A stretch of 35,300 bases of DNA from JAYPLE01 sp047627515 (lineage in GTDB: Bacteria > Bacteroidota > Bacteroidia > Cytophagales > Cyclobacteriaceae): NCBI GenBank assembly GCA_047627515.1, contig JBLHTU010000019.1, positions 1 to 35,300 on the forward strand. The letters are read 5' to 3'. The first letter of the stretch is position 1. Each line of letters begins with the position of its first letter. This document shows, piece by piece, positions 33,105 through 35,300 of the stretch. The translations under genes and the position numbers were made by a program. Under the pieces are notes generated by a model. It made no database searches. It saw only the letters and a program-made list of their open reading frames with translations, and was not told the origin of the DNA.

Positions 33105-33973
33105 TCTTTTAGCAGCGTATATACATTGGTTCTTATTTTTTTGGAAAGAGAATCCAGCGGAAGATCGTTAACATCTCCACCAAATGGATCTTCGATTTCC
33201 TCAGCGATTAATTCGACACTGACTAGAAAATAAAAAGCAAGCATGACTATTGGCACGGCCCAGTAGCCAAAATCCCAAGCAAAACTGACAGGTAATGTCA
33301 AGGCGTATATGAAAAGGAATTTCTTAATAAACATGCTGTACGAATAAGGAATAGGGGTGGTTTTGATCCGCTCACAGGCTCCGATGATGTCGGTAAATCC
33401 TTTTAATTCTTTGTCAACAATTAAAAGTTGCATTTCGGAGAGGTCCCCCTTCCTGCATAGATCGGTGGCTTTTTGATGCAACATCTGATGGATTGCGTTT
33501 GGCCGGTGAGGACTTTTGATGATTTTGGCTCTTTGTTCTTCATTATTGAAGTCCATCTCACCTACTAGGATACTATCCCGGAGGTGTTCTTTCATAGCAT
33601 AGGGCACATTTCCAATTAATGCACGGAAAAAGGCCCTGTCTTCCTTTGCATTGCTAGGAAGGAAACTATCGAATTTAATAGCTAATTGTCGGGTGTCGTT
33701 GACCAGGGACCCCCAGAGTTTACGACCTTCCCACCACCGGTCATAGGCGGTATTAGTTCTTAAGACTAGGAAAAGGCCTAAAATAACTCCAAGGAGAGAA
33801 TGAAAGGACATGGTTCCTTTGTAGTGAATTTCAAAGAGCTCAATCACCACAAAAACAAATAAAGCAGTTGCGCCTCCGATAAATGACATAAGCGGAAGTA
33901 AGGTGCGAAAGACCATACGACTATATGTGTCGAAGATCAGGCTTACCCAGGATTTAGGATTGTATTCTTTCAT
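33101..33973 (-). CDS. Bestrophin-family anion channel
   Basis: A 290-residue inner-membrane protein of the bestrophin / UPF0187 (YneE-like) family, which form pentameric ion channels; eukaryotic members pass chloride, and bacterial ones can differ in selectivity. The signature LRTNTAYDRWWEGRKLWGSL (about residues 71-90) is clear. Membrane segments lie at about 20-45, 55-72 and two near 215-260 (LFIYALTLPVSFAWDFGYWA, PIVMLAFYFLVSVELIAEEI). The end FGGDVNDLPLDSLSKKIRTN is also conserved. It lies 7 bases after the GH3 gene, so the two are probably cotranscribed. Confidence 0.93.
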   Translation of the reverse strand: MKEYNPKSWVSLIFDTYSRMVFRTLLPLMSFIGGATALFVFVVIELFEIHYKGTMSFHSLLGVILGLFLVLRTNTAYDRWWEGRKLWGSLVNDTRQLAIKFDSFLPSNAKEDRAFFRALIGNVPYAMKEHLRDSILVGEMDFNNEEQRAKIIKSPHRPNAIHQMLHQKATDLCRKGDLSEMQLLIVDKELKGFTDIIGACERIKTTPIPYSYSMFIKKFLFIYALTLPVSFAWDFGYWAVPIVMLAFYFLVSVELIAEEIEDPFGGDVNDLPLDSLSKKIRTNVYTLLKE

Positions 33974-33980
33974 GCCAGGT

Positions 33981-35120
33981 TTATGGGGCAGTAAGCCTCA
34001 GTTTGAGCGTTTCTTTATAATCTGTATTTAATAATCCCATTTCTTTTTTAAGAGATATCACTCTCTCATAGGCTAATTTTATTGTGTCTCGATCTATTCT
34101 GCCATCATTGACGGCTTCGCGAATGACTTGGTACATCTCAAATGCATTGGTTTGCTCATCATCGAAAATATTATTTGAAAACATCAGTACATCTACGCCG
34201 GCATTGATGGCTAACACAATTGATTCTTCAAATCCATAATTTTTAGCAATAGCCCCCATGTGCATGTCATCGGTGAATATAACGCCATTAAAGCCCATTT
34301 TCTGTCTGAGAAGCCCATTGATCATCTTGTCTGACAACGTTCCAGGTAACATGCTGTCGTCAAGGGATCGGTTAACAATATGTGAAGACATCACTGACTT
34401 GGCTCTGCCAGCACTGATCAATGCCTGGTAAGGGAACAATTCTTCTATTTTCCACGTGTCAGACACATCTGCAACGCCTAGGTGTGTGTCTTTGGTAGAA
34501 CTTCCGTGTCCCGGAAAATGCTTCAAGACGGTTAGTATGTTTTGTTCTTCATGTGCTTTGATTACTTGTTGCGCATGCTGAATTATTTTTTTGTAGTCCG
34601 CGCTGTAAGACCTCTCGTACCCAGAGATAACAGGGTTTTCAGGGTTAATATTCACATCTACTGTGGGCGCGTAATTCACATTGAAGCCATGTTCTTTTAG
34701 GTTTTTAGCTGTTTGTGAGGCGTAATAGTAGGTGCTATCTAACTGATCGATTTCTCCTAGATACTGAGCACTTACAGTTTTGGGAAAACCGTACTTTGGC
34801 TTGAGCCGATTGACCCTACCTCCTTCTTCATCGATCCCTATAAAAAGAGGGACAGCAGCTGTCTCTTGCAGCTCCCAGATAAGGCGCTTAAGTTTTTGCT
34901 TGGTATCAGGCACTCGCAGGTCTTTCTCAAAAAGAATGATACCAGAGATATGACCAGCTTCAATCGCATCTAGTGTAGTAGAAGCTTCTTCTTTATCGTC
35001 AATATCATTGAGGCCTACCATTATCATCTGACCTATCCATAAATCAAGACTGTCTATTGGTTGGGCATGGTTAACGACTGCTATCAAGGTAAACAGCAGG
35101 AGAAAGCAAGTTTTTTTCAT
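33981..35120 (-). CDS. Exported GH3-family beta-N-acetylhexosaminidase (NagZ-like)
   Basis: A 379-residue glycoside hydrolase family 3 protein. GH3 NagZ enzymes remove N-acetylglucosamine from muropeptides during peptidoglycan recycling. KHFPGHGSSTKDTHLG (Lys200-His201 and the His-containing flexible loop at 206-213) and IFTDDMHMGAI (probable nucleophile Asp284) are NagZ-type features. IDEEGGRVNRL and NPVISGYERSY are also conserved. Unlike cytosolic NagZ of Gram-negatives, it begins with a signal peptide (MKKTCFLLLFTLIAVVNHAQ), so it is predicted to act in the periplasm or outside. Its ATG overlaps the stop of the upstream D-threonine-aldolase-like gene (ATGA). Confidence 0.93.
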   Translation of the reverse strand: MKKTCFLLLFTLIAVVNHAQPIDSLDLWIGQMIMVGLNDIDDKEEASTTLDAIEAGHISGIILFEKDLRVPDTKQKLKRLIWELQETAAVPLFIGIDEEGGRVNRLKPKYGFPKTVSAQYLGEIDQLDSTYYYASQTAKNLKEHGFNVNYAPTVDVNINPENPVISGYERSYSADYKKIIQHAQQVIKAHEEQNILTVLKHFPGHGSSTKDTHLGVADVSDTWKIEELFPYQALISAGRAKSVMSSHIVNRSLDDSMLPGTLSDKMINGLLRQKMGFNGVIFTDDMHMGAIAKNYGFEESIVLAINAGVDVLMFSNNIFDDEQTNAFEMYQVIREAVNDGRIDRDTIKLAYERVISLKKEMGLLNTDYKETLKLRLTAP

Positions 35121-35300
35121 TTCGTTGACATTTTTTGTAGCGGAGAACCGGTCAGGGTCTGCTGCAAGGTTAATAAATCTGCAGCCATGCAGGAGTGTAC
35201 AGGTAAAAATCCTATTATATCTCCTAGGTTAACAGTTTCTATCCAGTCTTTAGGCCCTGAGACCTTACCGTGTTCTTGAGACAAAGACTCCATCCAAACA
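35117..35300 (-). CDS. C-terminus of a D-threonine aldolase/D-serine dehydratase-like PLP enzyme (partial)
   Basis: Only the last 60 codons are in the window; the frame stays open to the right edge. The segment contains LSQEHGKV and GDIIGFLPVHSCMAADL. The latter matches the C-terminal metal-binding PxHxC motif of the fold-III alanine-racemase-like family that includes D-threonine aldolase and eukaryotic-type D-serine dehydratase, where the His and Cys bind a divalent metal. The substrate cannot be decided. It ends LQKMSTK, and its TGA overlaps the GH3 ATG, so the two genes are translationally coupled. Confidence 0.78.
   Translation of the reverse strand, partial: VWMESLSQEHGKVSGPKDWIETVNLGDIIGFLPVHSCMAADLLTLQQTLTGSPLQKMSTK

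Overview
The window reads as a slice of a Bacteroidota chromosome, most like a free-living or marine member of the Cytophagales or a related order. The supporting signs are lineage-typical genes: a fused alpha/beta branched-chain 2-oxoacid dehydrogenase E1, the alternative Bacteroidota GlmU-like protein, a zinc-free type B L31, a TonB-dependent receptor paired with a DUF4249 lipoprotein, a bacillithiol-associated YtxJ, and many lipoproteins and Wzi-type barrels. Shine-Dalgarno sequences are mostly weak, and one promoter fits the Bacteroidota TAnnTTTG -7 element. The window is densely coding. No gene-free stretch exceeds 300 bases, and I found no rRNA, tRNA, insertion sequence, prophage or CRISPR array.

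Layout. Positions 1-3362 hold a truncated ALDH3-type aldehyde dehydrogenase, a small membrane-anchored protein and a convergent iron-sulfur photolyase/cryptochrome. Positions 3477-6706 form an AsmA-like gene plus a RidA-family lipoprotein. Positions 6714-13242 run leftward: a small secreted protein, then an overlapping hemC / cyclophilin lipoprotein / RmlD-like trio, then rpmE2, the GlmU-like gene, a DNA polymerase III delta-prime gene and a RimK-associated protease-like gene. Positions 13328-19370 form a tight rightward envelope operon: Wzi-like barrel, MsbA-like ABC exporter, small membrane/coiled-coil protein, gmhA and the YifB/ComM-like ATPase. It is followed by a small secreted-protein gene broken by an in-frame stop. 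Positions 20193-23533 are the TonB receptor and its DUF4249 lipoprotein. Positions 23530-25945 run leftward (M16 peptidase, ispF, mnmD). Positions 26090-29845 run rightward: fused E1, a secreted 34-residue-repeat protein and ytxJ. Positions 29846-35300 hold an OsmC-like gene, an outer-membrane barrel, lipA, a lipoprotein, a bestrophin, an exported GH3 glycosidase and the tail of a D-threonine-aldolase-like gene.

How the genes work together. The envelope theme is strong: heptose precursor synthesis (GmhA), lipid or polysaccharide export (ABC), a Wzi-like barrel, AsmA, UDP-GlcNAc synthesis (GlmU-like), an RmlD-like sugar reductase and TonB uptake. Lipoate synthesis (lipA) and the lipoate-dependent oxoacid dehydrogenase E1 lie about 3 kb apart. 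No obvious mobile defence island is present. The least explained items are the secreted PRYS-repeat protein, whose stop codon overlaps the start of a thiol-redox gene; the gene split by an in-frame TAA; and a three-armed, mutually exclusive pair of RNA hairpins inside the envelope operon.
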